This document shows positions 49,449 to 61,689 of a stretch of 64,000 nt of DNA, piece by piece. Position numbers and translations under genes: made by a program. A model generated the notes under the pieces. That model searched no databases. It saw only the letters and a program-made list of their open reading frames with translations, and was not told where the DNA came from. How positions within the stretch are numbered: position 1 is the first letter of the stretch; each line of letters opens with the position of its first letter. Source of the stretch: Molanna angustata (lineage: Eukaryota; Arthropoda; Insecta; Trichoptera; Molannidae); the NCBI GenBank assembly GCA_963576475.1, contig OY754972.1, forward strand, positions 33,518,556-33,582,555, given 5' to 3'.

Positions 49449-50073
49449 TGTCCCTCTCTGATTATATTTGGGGCTAGGTTGCGGCCATAGGGGCCTAGCC
49501 AGTAAAGTTGAGGGTGGCTGCAGCCCCACCCTAGGATTCTGGGTAACAGGTCAGTACCCTCTTCAATTCTTACCTATGGAAGAGCAGGGCAGACGCCTTA
49601 ATGCCTCGCTCGGCGGTGACTCATCAAACGTGGCGATGAGTAAGGATGCATCATCGGGCGATGGAAATCGAAGCACTGAAAGTACTGTCCGGTGGTGTAC
49701 CTGAAATTCGCCAACATGAGTACTAAGGGGTGGAGGAGCCCCCCGTGATGATTGGTCGGCACGACCCACTCGGCTCGAGACAGGTGCAGCTGACGCTGCG
49801 CCTGGTGTGGAAATCGAAGAACTGAAAGTACTACGGGTGTGGTGGAGGCTCCCTGTTGCAGTCTGTTGTTCGTGGAGCTGCTGGGAGGGTAACCCTTGCT
49901 ATGATTCACGGGCCTTCACGAGTGTGGTTGGACTCTTAGTGGCAGTGGTATGAAATATGCATGGTGGTAGTTCTTGTTTCGTCCGACGAGCAGCCGCTCC
50001 GGGGATGAACAGAACACTTTAGTTCTATAACGTTCCCTATGGAGTGGGGTAGGTGACTGCGACTTTTCCATAA

Positions 50074-51151
50074 ATGTCCCTCTCTGAAAAGAATAGGGGC
50101 ATCATATCTGCTGTGCCGAGGAGGATCATGGATGTGGCTACTAACATGTGCCTGAAGATGGCGGCCCTTGAGGGCAAAATCTCTGGATTCGAGGCCTCTT
50201 TGGAGGAAAACTCCAGAATTGTTGACTCTATTAGAACTTCTAGCACCGAAACTGTGAAGATGCTATCTGAATCGGTTATGGCTTTGCAGGTGGATACTGG
50301 TAGGTTGGTAGAGACCGCAAGGGAGTCTGCTGCTAGGGCACCCTTGGCGGAAACGGAGTGGCCTGGGCTACCAACAAAAAGAGAGAATCAGATTCGAGTA
50401 TGGGGTCAGACGAGATCTGCTGGACCGGCTAGACCGGTTGTTCTTATACAACCGAAGGAGCCGAACACCGGGTCCTCTGAAACCACTAAGAAAGTGTTAA
50501 TGGAGACTCTAAATCCTGACGAAGATGGGTTTAGAACAGTTCGTGTCAGAAGGACTGGAAAGGCGGGCATTGCGGTCGAGACGGCGACAACCGAGGACGC
50601 AGCAAGACTCAGAAAGGGGGCTGACACCAAGCTGACTTCGTCGCATCGGAGCCTAAGGGTTTACTCCCAAAACTCGCTCTGTCTGGCGTCCCTTCAAACT
50701 TAGATTCGCAGGAGGCCCTGGGGAAGGCAATTTACTCTGCCAACCTCAAGGACATCATGTCTGAGGAAGACTTCATGAAAGACTTTGTGAAGGCACACAA
50801 ATTCGGCTGAAGGGATGCCTTAGATTTTAATTGTGTCATTTTGGTTTCGCCGGTCGCTCGTAGGGCCCTCCTTAAGCAGGGACACTGCTACCTCGGGTGG
50901 AATGCCTGTTTTGTCAGAGACTTCATTGGTGCCACTAGGTGTTTCAAATGCCAAATGTTTGGCCACATGCAGCGGGCCTGTAAGTTGACCAACGTAATTT
51001 GTAAACATTGCGCGAACGAAGGTCACGATTTCTTGCACTGCCTAAACAAAGATAAACCGCCTAAATGTGCCACTTGCACGAGGTTTGGCAAGCAGGCGGA
51101 CGAGACTGCCCTGCCGCTAAGTTTGCCACAGAGAGACTGGTGCAGATGACC
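50074..51151 (+). pseudogene. R1 copy B ORF1 (frameshifted, shortened)
   Basis: The first frame carries the conserved core (GSSETTKKVLMETLNPDEDG) and breaks near 50,640. A second piece reads EEDFMKDF with a stop at 50,808. The third (50,841-51,149) holds the knuckles CFKCQMFGHMQRAC and CKHCANEGHDFLHC, then CATC. The acidic N-terminus seen in copies A and C is absent. The end MTNYG is still recognisable in another frame at 51,147-51,160. Confidence 0.8.
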
Positions 51152-51155
51152 AATT

Positions 51156-54100
51156 ATGGATAGTGCTCGTCGACGCTTTCTTGTGGGACACATCAACCTT
51201 GGAAGAGGAAAGGCTGCTGTGCTTCAGCTATCGAGGGGAAAGACTGAGTTGTCTCTCTCGCTGGCTCTAGTGCAGGAGCAGTATGTTAGGGATGGTAAGT
51301 GTCTTGGTCTGAATGATGATTATAAGATTATCCAAATTGGGTCCAAACCAATGGCGGGAGTGGTCTATCGCGCTGATATCCGACCCTTGCTTATAGATTA
51401 TTTGTCTGATTCCCTCTGTGTTTGTGTATCTCTGATCTTGCGCGGCGTCGAGGTCTACTTTGTGTCTGTTTATTTCAGACATGGAGGGGATATCGACGAG
51501 CACTAGATCGCGTCCTTGTGGAGTTAAGGGGCTCACCGGTCGTTGTCGGCGGGGACTTCAATGCCAGGTCTCCCTTGTGGGGTGACGGAATTGGCTCGGA
51601 CCATACTGGATGGGCAATGAAAGTGGAAGAACTTATAGCCAAGCATGAATTGATTATTATGAATGAGTGTGACTGTATGCCGACCTTTTCTGGCCCTGCC
51701 GGGGAGAGTTACATTGATCTCACCCTGACCTCGGCTACTGCTGCAGGTCTTGTGTCGGGCTGGTCTGTGGTTGACGGTTTAATATCGTCAGATCATAGGC
51801 TGCTAACCTTTGCCTGTGGACGGGCCCCTGACCTCCCCTCGAGGGGCCTTTGGAGTTTTCGCAGATCGGGGGTGGACTTGGGGGCTTTCGGGTCGGGTTT
51901 TCAGAGAATGTTGAATGGGATCGGTTGGTCTTCGATGAGTCCGTGTGAGGCTGGCAACACTCTCTCAAGGACGTTAGTCGAAGTGGCCGATAGATAGATT
52001 GGCAGAGTAAGGCCGGGTATTGGTGTCAAACCATGCTATTGTACTCCTGAACTCACAACTTTGAGAGCTAAACATAAAAGATTGAATAGAATGTATGGTC
52101 AATTGAAAAGGAATATGGACACTGTGAGTCAGGAACTAATAGGAGCTGCAAGATTTAGAATGGTTGCAGCTCGTCGGGAGTACCACTCCGCGCTTTTGCG
52201 TGCCAAGTCTAACGCTTGGCGGACATGGGTGACTGAGGTTGGAAACGCTAACCCGTGGGACGTTGTCGCGGTTCTTGGAAAAGGGAAAAAGGCTGTCAAA
52301 AGTGACTCCTACCTGTCCACTATTGGGACTGGGTCTGAGGGTTCCAGAAATACGCGTGACACACTTCGATCGCTTCTTGGCGGGCTGATGCCGAGCGACG
52401 GCCCGGACCGTCTCCCTCTCCATGCGTTGACAAGGGCTTCTGCTCTCTGTCCTCCGCCTGAGTCCGGGGATGGACCTTTGGTTGAGCGGCGCTGGCTTGC
52501 CGAGAGGCTGGGAAGTGTTATTGCAGGTTTGGGGCCGTCAAAGGCCCCTGGTTATGACAGGCTCACTGGACCGATTGTGAAGAAAGCGTGGGAATTTGGT
52601 AGTGATGTCTTCGCCTGTGTGTTTGAGAAATGCTTGAATGCAGGGGTTTTCCCCTCTGACTGGAAAAAAGGGGTTCTCAGAGTCATTCCCAAGGGCAATG
52701 GTAAACCTAGGTCTGATCCTGCGGCTTACAGGCCGATTACTCTTCTGCCAATCTTGGGTAAGATTCTGGAGACTATAATAAGAGATTTGCTTGACACTAA
52801 GTTGTCACAGCCGTCCGATTTCCAGTTTGGTTTCGTTCGTGGGAAATCCACCGAGGATGCCATCATGTGTGGTCAGAGGTGGGTTGAAGATAGTGTATGC
52901 AAGTATGCGCTTGGAGTGTTCTTGGACATTTCGGGGGCCTTTGACAATGCCTGGTGGCCCATGATCCTCGTTAAGCTTAGGGCCAGAGGATGTGGTTTTA
53001 CTCTTTTTAATATGATTAGGTCATATTTTATAGCTAGGACGGTCTCCCTCACCTATGGCGAGGTGACGGTCACTAAGAGATGCACAATGGGGTGTCCTCA
53101 GGGTTCTGTCCTGGGCCCTTTCCTTTGGAACGTGCTCATGGATGATCTACTGAGGCTCCCATTGTCTATCGGATGCCGTCTTATTGCGTATGCTGACGAT
53201 GCTTTGCTCCTTGTGGACGGGAATTCTAGGCGAACGATTGAATGTAAGGCTGAAGACTGTTTGAGGTTGATTGCGGATTGGGGTCAAATTAACAGGCTAG
53301 CCTTCTCTCCTGGGAAGACTGTGGGTATGCTCCTTAAGGGTTCCCTGAGTAGGGGCAGAAATCCGGTTATCTCGATGGGGTCGACGAGCATCCGCTTCGC
53401 TGAGTCCACGAGATACCTGGGTGTTGTCATTGATCGCTCGGGGAATTTCTTGGAGCATGTTAAGCATGTCTCCACGAAGGGAAGGGACCTCTTTATGAAA
53501 ATGAGACGGATAAATACTTGTGAATGGGGACTTAGATCTGCCTCGGCTGGCATTGTGTATAGGGCTACATATGTTGCCCAGGTAACATATGCGGCCAGGG
53601 TATGGTGCCATCGACTAGAGACTGGTCTGATCACTATGAAAGTATTGAGTGGACAGAGAATTCCACTGATTGCAGTAACTGGGGCATATAGGACGGTCTC
53701 TACAGACGCACTCCCCGTTGTTGCCGGGTACCTTACAGCGGACCTGGAAATAGGAGAAGCTGCCGCCAGGAGTAAGCTTAGAAGGGGACTGTCGGCGATT
53801 TACCTTGGGGAGTCTATCCGGCCTGCTGAGAGCGGGAATTCGAACGATCTGAAAAATCGGATGCTCCGATGTAGGGAACTGTCTCTTGGCGCCTGGCAGA
53901 GGAGGTGGGACGGGTCTGCCAAAGGCAGGCTTACTCACCTCTTTCTCCCGGACGTCCGGGACAGAATGCTGATGCGATACTTGTGCCTGAGTCCTCCTCT
54001 TGTGCAGATGATCACGGGCCATGGTGAGTTCAGGTCGAAACTTTTTCAGCTTGGACTGGCCGTGGATCCGTGGTGTGTCTGTGGGGAGGGGGCTCAGGAT

Positions 54101-54292
54101 GCGATGCACATCTTGTGGGAATGCAGAATTTTGGAAGACGAAAGAATGTTGCTGATGAGCTCCCTTCAGAATGTGCTCAGACCTATATGTATGAATGTTT
54201 TTCTGCGTTCCCCAGCAAATTTTAGGGCCTTTTCTATGTTTGTGAACTCTTGGAAGGACAAATGGGAGTATTTGAGAGGTGATGCACACTAG
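51156..54292 (+). pseudogene. R1 copy B ORF2 (two breaks)
   Basis: Starts ATGGATAGT with VGHINLGRGKAAVLQL. A deletion or frameshift near 51,490 and a stop TAG at 51,995-51,997 break the endonuclease half. From about 52,061 to 54,292 the RT and C-terminus are open: SKAPGYDRLTGP, DISGAFDNAWWP, GCPQGSVLGPFLWN, AYADD and CVCGEGAQDAMHILWEC. GGDFNARSPLW and SSDHR are intact in the endonuclease part. Few lesions suggest moderate age. Confidence 0.88.
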
Positions 54293-55277
54293 CTTGTCTC
54301 TGAAAGTTGGTATGTGCTCCTCAGGCGTATGAATGTCTGACTGTGATTGTTTGTTGACTGACGGTCGGGACTGAACTCGGTTTCTGTTTGTGTGCTGTCT
54401 GTCCCTCCAGGGACTGTCGATGAAAACACTACTCCCCGGATTTCCTCCCTCTCTCTGTCAGCACTCCCTTCTGCCGGATTTGTCTATCCTGTATTCTATT
54501 TTGTTCTATATTTTTGTTCTCTGTTGTAAGCTTACTATTTCATATTGGGCTGACTTATTTCTGCTTGTTCTTACTTTTTACCATACCTGTTATATACTTA
54601 TTGTTATTTGTATTCTTGTTCTCTACTCTGTCTGATATGATATGATGTACTGATTTTTCTTTACTATATTTGTGCCCGTTTCTCCACCTTGCTTTTTAAT
54701 CATGTATATATTTCAGTGTTTTATTATTTTTGCTTTTGCTTCTTATATTTGTACTTTGATATCATAATGTTTTCTCTTGTCTGTAACTTTATCTTGATCT
54801 TTTGATTTGAAATAATATGGATTAATTGTGTATACTTATGTTACCTGTGCTCATTGCTCTTTGATTTGTTTATATACTTTGTTTGATACTTACTTTTCGC
54901 TGCTCTATTCGCTATGCTGAACATTGTGATTTCTAGGACCATGTATGTTGTTTTTGTAAATGTTATACACCATGTTATTTTCTTTTATAATACCTTGTAA
55001 TGTTTATACTATATACTTACTTATAAAATAAAGATACCCGGGTGGGGATGGGACAAAAAGATGCATTGGCACAGATGGGTGGGGACATTTGGGGGCGTAA
55101 TCTGTCTTGGGGTGTGTGCGTGCGCGACCCAAAGGGCTCCTATTTTTTTTTTTTTTTGGATCCCGGAGGTGCGCCCATGCTAGCACCTATACGTGAACGA
55201 GCGTATGCAGCGGACTCGAAAAGGGGACTTCTTCCCCTAGAGCGAGTCCGGGTGGTTGGAATTGGGCTCGCCTTCAA
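54293..55277 (+). other. R1 copy B 3' UTR
   Basis: Contains the GTCCC / GGGAC hairpin (54,401-54,414), long T-rich sequence, and the terminal stems: ATACGT / GCGTAT at 55,189-55,206 and CGGACTCG / CGAGTCCG at 55,211-55,250 enclosing AGGGGA / TCCCCT. The complement to a 5' end motif found in A and C is not seen here. Confidence 0.6.
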
Positions 55278-55424
55278 TGTCCCTCTCAGTCTCGTTCCAA
55301 CAGCCGTGCTGTACGGACGTGTTGCTCGCAATACGTTATTATTGTTGCACTGCATTTCTACCTTTTCTATCTGTGTGATTGTGCTACGGTTTTCCTGTGT
55401 TTATTCTTCTTTTGTGTGAATAAG

Positions 55425-55930
55425 GAAGCTGGCCCCACGTTGGGGTCACCTCCATGTGTCGGCATCTTTTTCTTTTATCACTGTGCTGAAATTTTAATCC
55501 CAAGATATACATTTCTGTACGTTTGAGTTATACGTTTTTGTACGTTTTGTTTGAGGGAGGACGGAAGCTGGCCCTGCGCTGGGGTCCCCTCCATGTGACA
55601 ATTTTTGCCCCTTCCTATTTGTCTTTGTGTCATCACGTTTAGGTCTTAATTAGTAGTTTAAATTTTTCTTTCATTGTTGATTCCTGTGGGTGGACGAAGG
55701 TTGGCCCTGTTCTGGGGTCCCCTCCATGTGACAACACAGAGTCTTTTCTTCTTTTTGTAATACTTGTGTCATTTTTATTTTTTTTTACTGTATTATTGTT
55801 GACTGTGGGTAAGTGCTAAAACAATTTTGGTAACAATTTTGTATGTGACAATACTTTTTTTGTGTGACATTTCTCTCGGATTGCGCTTTGGCCCTGCGGT
55901 AGGGTCCTCTCCGTGTGACAACACGGTCTC
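55425..55930 (+). repeat. 5' UTR subrepeats of R1 copy C
   Basis: Four diverged units share a G+C-rich core of the form GGCCC-n-TGGGGTC-n-CTCCATGTG: near 55,431, 55,568, 55,703 and 55,888. Spacing is about 135-185 bp. Related cores occur in the 5' UTRs of copies A (43,025) and D (61,875; 62,112). Confidence 0.6.
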
Positions 55931-56659
55931 TTATTGCTTCTTTCATTTTTGTAATATTTGTGTAATTTTATTTTTTTTGTAATATTTTATATTACTGTTA
56001 CCTAGTAGGTAGTGTGAAGGGTTTTGAGTAATCTATGTGACAATACCTTGTGCGACAATTTTCTCTCGGAGTGCGCGATCGCTATAGGATATTGTGGCTT
56101 CAGGCGGTCAAGGCTTGTGTACTTGGCTGCCACTCAGTGCAGTATCCTGTGCTGATTTCTCGATTGGTGCCTCAGGCGGCTGGGGCCGGGTGTTTGCCTT
56201 AATCTTGGACATTTTTCCCGGCGGCGGGACGGCGACGGGTCCCCAGACTGAAACTCTTTTTCTCTGCTAGCGTGGATTTTGTTGACACTGAATTTTGCAT
56301 TTTACTTTTGGAGGACATGCACACGAAGCTTGGACTAATTGTGTTTCAACTCTAAGTTCTTTACACTTGCCGGTTGCGTAGTACATTTCGCCGGGCAGCC
56401 GGCCTGACGTGGGTCCCCCGACCGATGCCTGGTATATCTGTGTACATAGAGATACGTCTCTTGAAATTTGATTCATTTGTGCTTTGACTATATCTTATGT
56501 GACTTCATATTTTTTTTTTTTTTTTTTTCTTTTTTTTTTTTCCTCGGTAGGGCGTACCCACTGCGGGGCCCACCCCAGGTGCTATTGTTCAATACCGGTA
56601 TTGTGTATATTGTGTGATTCGGTAATTCACAAAATTCTGACACTCTGAAGAAATCGAGG

Positions 56660-57964
56660 ATGATCACATCAGAACCGGAGGACGACGTGGCGGTCTTTAC
56701 GCCTAGCAGAGCGCTTGTGCGCTCTCCTATGCGGGCTAACGCGGAGGTTATGGAAAGCAGCCAGGCTGAGTCGGACACGGGCGTGTCTGCTGCCGTTACC
56801 GAAAAAAGGAAGAAGAGGAAAAAATGTGACTCTCCGGGTGATTCACCGCCGGCTGATCTGAACGTGAGTCAGTCCTCTAGTACTGGCGAGGAGAGTTTTG
56901 AACTACTGAAGATGGCGAAACTCATTGCCGATACCTTGGAGGGTCTGAACCTTACCAAGGTTAGCAACGAGCATAGGGCCAAGGTTAGATCTGCTGCTGT
57001 TGGGGCCATGGAACTGGCGGCTGTGGCTGAGGCTAGGATTGCTGCTTTGCGTGGAGAGATAGTCGGCCTCAGGGCGATCCTACCCACTGTTGATACGTTG
57101 AATAGGATACGTGAGTCACCAGCTTTACTGACGCGATCGGTCGTCCAAGCGCCACCACTTGATAGAGAGGCCTGGCCGGCTCTGGGAGAGACGGATAGGA
57201 GGAAGAGACTGGCGGAAACGGTGAAGGTTGGCACCAGAGTTGTCGAGGCCTGTCCGGCGAAACCTGTTGTCATGATTAGACCGGCGAATCCCAACAAGGG
57301 CTCATCCGACCAGACAAAGAAGATCCTGCTTGAGACGCTCAGGCCTGAGGAGGATGGATTTCGGGCTGAAGCAGCTAACCTGATAAAAGCTGCGGGCAGG
57401 TTGGCGGGAAGCGGTTTTGTTGCTGAGGAAGTGAAAGGGCTTAGACCCAAGATGCAACTTATGGGTGTTCCGAACGAATTAAAAGAACCGAAGGAACTGG
57501 CAAGGAAAATCTTTGACCAAAACTTAAAGGGGTTGATGGAAGAGGAAGATTTCTTGAGAGACTTCTCGATGTTATACAGATTCGGTAGAGTGTCTCCAAT
57601 TGACTACTGCTGTGTTATATTTATTAATGCAAAAGCCAGGAAGCTCCTTCTCCAGCAGGGTTTTGTGTCGCTGTACTGGTCTGCTGTGCGTATCAGCGAC
57701 TTGGTGGTTGCTACCCGTTGTTTCAGATGCCAGCTCTACGGGCATACGCAGGCTAAGTGTCTGCAGAAGGAAGTTGTTTGTAGACACTGTGCAGAGGTAG
57801 GGCACGAATCTACGGCTTGCAAGAAGAGTGACTCCCGGCCGGTGTGCGGTACTTGTACGCGATTCAAGCAGATCACGCGATTCACGCTGCCGATTGCCGA
57901 TTCACGCGATCCGGCAGCGGTCAGCGCTTCCGAGAGGTTGGTAGCCATGACTAATTATGGCTAG
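56660..57964 (+). CDS. R1 copy C ORF1 protein
   Basis: 434 aa, open throughout. It follows the plan of copy A: acidic N-terminus, basic EKRKKRKKC, Ala-rich helical part, GSSDQTKKILLETLRPEEDG, then the knuckles CFRCQLYGHTQAKC, CRHCAEVGHESTAC and CGTC. About 20 residues after DGFRA (VKVRR...SAAD in copy A) are missing in frame. It ends MTNYG with the same ATGGCTAG overlap into ORF2. A Gln/Ile-rich insertion near RFKQITRFTLPIADSRD differs from copy A. Confidence 0.85.
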   Translation: MITSEPEDDVAVFTPSRALVRSPMRANAEVMESSQAESDTGVSAAVTEKRKKRKKCDSPGDSPPADLNVSQSSSTGEESFELLKMAKLIADTLEGLNLTKVSNEHRAKVRSAAVGAMELAAVAEARIAALRGEIVGLRAILPTVDTLNRIRESPALLTRSVVQAPPLDREAWPALGETDRRKRLAETVKVGTRVVEACPAKPVVMIRPANPNKGSSDQTKKILLETLRPEEDGFRAEAANLIKAAGRLAGSGFVAEEVKGLRPKMQLMGVPNELKEPKELARKIFDQNLKGLMEEEDFLRDFSMLYRFGRVSPIDYCCVIFINAKARKLLLQQGFVSLYWSAVRISDLVVATRCFRCQLYGHTQAKCLQKEVVCRHCAEVGHESTACKKSDSRPVCGTCTRFKQITRFTLPIADSRDPAAVSASERLVAMTNYG

Positions 57965-60900
57965 CTCCTCTCGCTTGAGGGTGGGACAGATAAATATGCG
58001 TCGTGCCAGGGTTGCTGCGCTGGAGCTATCGAGGGAGATGATGACCTCGTCTCTCTCGTTGGCTCTGGTACAGGAGCAGTATGTGTATTTTAGTAAGTGC
58101 GTGAGCATGGAAGGAGACTGTAGGATTATTGAGAAAGGTTCAAGCCCGCTTGCTGGAGTGGTATACCGTCAAAATCTTATTGCTCCGGTGTTGGTCGATG
58201 AACTCTCGGATGGTTGTCGAGTATGCGTCTCGGTCCTGGTGGATGGAGAGGAAGTTTACTTCAGGTATGGGGGCTGCATCGATGACTGCCTGAGGGGCTT
58301 GGCCTTTACACTGGATAAACTGAGGGGCAAAAAGGTTGTCATTGGCGGAGACTTTAACGCGCGCTCCCCGCTGTGGCACGACAGTGTGGAATCGGACAGC
58401 AGAGGCTGGGGTCCGAAAGTTGAAGAGTTGATTGCGCAATATAATCTGGTTGTAATGAATGAAAGCGGTTGTCTTTCCACATTTTCTAACCACATGGGGG
58501 AGAGTAACATTGACATCACCCTGGCAGCGCCAGGTTTCGCAGCGAAGGTTAGAAATTGGTCTGTGCGCGATGGTATCATATCATCGGACCACAGGCTGAT
58601 TCTCTTCGACTGCGGCCGATCGGAGGGCCTGCCTCCGAGTGGCTGTTGGAGCTTCCGAAGGAGCAATGTCGACTGGATCTCTTTCCGAGATGCCCTCAGT
58701 GCGCGTTTTCGGACCTTGAACTTACATAGTCTATCAGCTGAATATGCAGGAAGTGCCTTCTCACGCGCGATACTAGAGATATCTGAGTGTGTTGTGAGAC
58801 GAGTTAAACCGGGTCCACGTGGAAAACCCTCATACTGGACGGCCGAGCTCTCGGGTTTGAGAGCCTCATTCAAAAGAGAAACCAGAGAGTTCGGCAAAGT
58901 TAAGAAGTAAGGGGACCTTTACGGTCCAGGAAATACTGAGAGAGCCAGGACTATGATGGTGGAGGCTAGGCGTGTGTACCACTCTGCTCTGTTGCGCGCC
59001 AAGACCCAGCATTGGCGACAATGGGTGACTGAATAGGTTGGTTCCAGACGACGAGCCGGGTGGGTGCCCGCACCTTGGGGTGGTGAGAGCTCTGGCTGAC
59101 TGCCCCCCCTCGGCTGTGGGGGTCGATCCGGCCATCTGTAGGGACTGGCTTGAGGCGAGACTAGATGTTATTGTGAAGAACCTTGGCCCCTCTAAGGCCC
59201 CTGGGTACGATATGCTTACTGGACCTATTATTAAACAGGTTTGGGCTGCTGATAGGGAAGCTTTTGTAACTGTGTATGAGAAATGCTTGAATGAAGGAGT
59301 ATTTCCGAACGATTGGAAGCACGGCATTCTCAGGATCATACCGAAAGACAACGGCAAGTCGAGGTCGGATCCTGGCGCCTACAGGCCGATTACTCTTCTG
59401 CCGGTGCTGGGTAAGGTCTTGGAGGTGGTCATCCGCGATAGGCTTGAGGAGAGACTCTCTCCTCCCTCGAACTTGCAGTTTGGGTTCGTGCGTGGATGTT
59501 CGACTGAGGATGCCATTCTGAAAGCGATGGAATGGAAGAGGGAAAGAATTGAGAAGTATGTCATAGGTGTGTTCCTGGATATCTCGGGGGCCTTTGACAA
59601 TGCCTGGTGGCCAATGATTTTGGTTAAATTGAAAGCTAGGGGTTGTGGCCCCAAGCTATATAAGATTGTCAAAAGCTACTTCGGTGGTCGTTCTGTGTCG
59701 TTGTCTTATGGCGCGGTCATGGTGACCAAGGTGACGACGAAGGGATGTCCTCAGGGATCTGTTCTCGGCCCCTTCCTTTGGAATGTGTTGATGGACGATC
59801 TTCTGAGGCTCCCTCTGCCGGGGGTGGGCCTGATCGTGGCATATGCTGACGATGCGCTTCTACTGATGGCTGGTGATGCGAGAGCGGAGATTGAAAGAAA
59901 GACCGAACGTGCTCTTAGTATGATTGCGGAGTGGGGTGAAAGAAACAGGCTCTCCTTCTCTTCTGCGAAGACCGTGGGGATGATCCTGAAGGGTGCCCTG
60001 AGTGAGAGAAGATACCCGTGTGTTAGGATGGGCTCGGAGTCTGTTAAGTTCTCCGAGTGCACGAGATACCTGGGTGTCATCGTTGATCGCTCGGGCAACT
60101 ATATGGAGCATGCCAGGAGTGTGTCGTTGAGGGGAAGGGACCTCTTTATGAAACTGCGACGTATAAATGCGTGCGACTGGGGGATGGCCTCTTCGGACAT
60201 TGCTAGGGTTTATAGGGCAACGTACGTTGCACAGGTCACCTATGCTGCTAGGGTGTGGTTTCACCGCCTGGACGCAGGATTGGTGAGTATGAGAGTTTTG
60301 AGTGGACAGAGGGTTCCGCTTATTGCTGTTACGGGTGCATACAGAACGGTGTCCACGGACGCTTTGCCCGTATTGGCTGGTGTGCTGCCTGCTGATTTGG
60401 AGGTCAGGGAGGCGGCTGTTAGGGGCCGCCTTAGAAGGGGTCTGGCTGCCGAACATCTGGGCCTGCGCGTCGATGCGATTGCTAGAAGTGGGGACTTTTG
60501 TGAACGTATGAGTGTGTGTAGAAGGAAATCACTGCAGGTTTGGCAGGGAAGGTGGGATGGGTCGACAAAGGGTTGACTCACCCATCTCTTCTTGCCTAGC
60601 GTTGAGGACCGCCTTAGTATGGGGCATGTCAGACTGGACCCGGCCGTTGTGCAGATGATCACTGGCCACGGGGAGTTTAAAGCCAAGCTTTTCCCAGTTT
60701 GGCCTCTCCACGGATCCGTGGTGTGTCTGTGGGGGTGGGGCCCAGGACGCCATGCACATACTTTGGCACTGTGAAATTTTGACTGATGAGCGAGAGAAGA
60801 TGTTGAACGAACTGACTAACATATGTAGACCGGTAAACATGGCGGAGTTCCTGCGTTCCCGACAGAGCTTTGGGGCTCTCAGGGAATTTGTGCATAGCTG

Positions 60901-60973
60901 GAAAGACAAGTGGGAAATTTTAAGAGGAGTTAGTGCTGTGCCTTACGATGAGTCTTTTATTCCTGAGATGTGA
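57957..60973 (+). pseudogene. R1 copy C ORF2 (multiple lesions)
   Basis: The endonuclease half (57,957-58,910) has GGDFNARSPLWHD and SSDHR but lacks about five residues of the strand before YFRYGG, and ends at TAA 58,908-58,910. About 150 bp are deleted near 59,033 relative to copy A. The RT segment (59,038-60,576) is open with AYADD. A CGA-to-TGA change stops it at 60,574, and an indel near 60,690 shifts the C-terminal Cys/His part (MHILWHC at 60,752). It cannot make full-length protein. Confidence 0.88.
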
Positions 60974-61689
60974 ACGATGAATTGGAACGAGACCGTATGT
61001 TTCTTTGTATTGTCTGTCCCTCCTGGGACGCGGTGGCTGTCGGATGTGCCCTCAACTCCCATATTTAAATTGTTTTTGTTTAAGTTTTTTTGCTCCCTAT
61101 AATATGTTTTATTCTACATTCTTCTTTGATGCTCTTCTACTATATAATTCTTTCTTGCTACTCTTGTCTTATTTTGCTTTTGCTCATTTCCGCTGTTGCT
61201 ATATAATAATAACTTGCTCAAACTTTCTTGATTTTTTTGCTACTGCCAGCGTTGCCTTTAGAATAATTATGTATCTTCTTCTTTAATATGTTTTCAACTT
61301 TTGCTCACATTTTTTGTATTTTTAAAGCATTCTTTTACCTTTGTAATATATATCTCTACTCCTTATGTCAAAAAAGTTAGACATTCCGTGTCAAAAATCT
61401 AGACACTTGGCCTTATTATGGTATACAAAAGAGGCAGTATACGATAGTATGTGCGGGAAATTTGAGGGTAAACTGATTCTTGGGGTGCGCTTCCCTGGAG
61501 GCCGCCCTTCTGGCGGTTGCGAGGGGATGCTGGTGGAGTGCTGACGTGCGGGCTGCCTGGGGGTAGCTGGTAGCTCGTAGGTCGCACTCCTCGCACCTAT
61601 ACGCATTTTTGCTGGCGTATTATCAGCGGACTCGAATAGGAGACTTCTTCTCCTGTAGCGAGTCTGGGTGGAGGTGGGAACGCTCTCAA
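60974..61689 (+). other. R1 copy C 3' UTR
   Basis: Begins with TTGGAACGAGAC (60,982-60,993), complementary to this copy's own 5' end (55,289-55,300). GTCCC / GGGAC hairpin at 61,016-61,029. Ends with the terminal stems ATACGC / GCGTAT and CGGACTCG / CGAGTCTG. 61,455-61,600 is nearly identical to 49,215-49,360 in copy A. Confidence 0.65.

Larger units (their letters stand above)
49463..55277 (+). mobile_element. R1: R1-clade LINE, copy B (divergent, broken)
   Basis: Follows the downstream duplication of copy A and ends at the TGTCCCTCTC that begins copy C. Its 5' UTR (TATTTGGGGCTAGGTTGCGG onward) is unlike A, C and D, and its proteins are the most diverged of the set, so it is a different subfamily or an older copy. 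ORF1 and ORF2 are both interrupted. The 3' end keeps the nested hairpin in G/C-rich form. Confidence 0.82.
55278..61689 (+). mobile_element. R1: R1-clade LINE, copy C (broken ORF2)
   Basis: Begins TGTCCCTCTC then AGTCTCGTTCCAA and ends at the next TGTCCCTCTC (61,690). It is close to copy A in both ORFs. ORF1 is open with one in-frame deletion; ORF2 carries several lesions. The 3' end keeps both terminal stems (61,599-61,620; 61,627-61,666). Confidence 0.87.
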
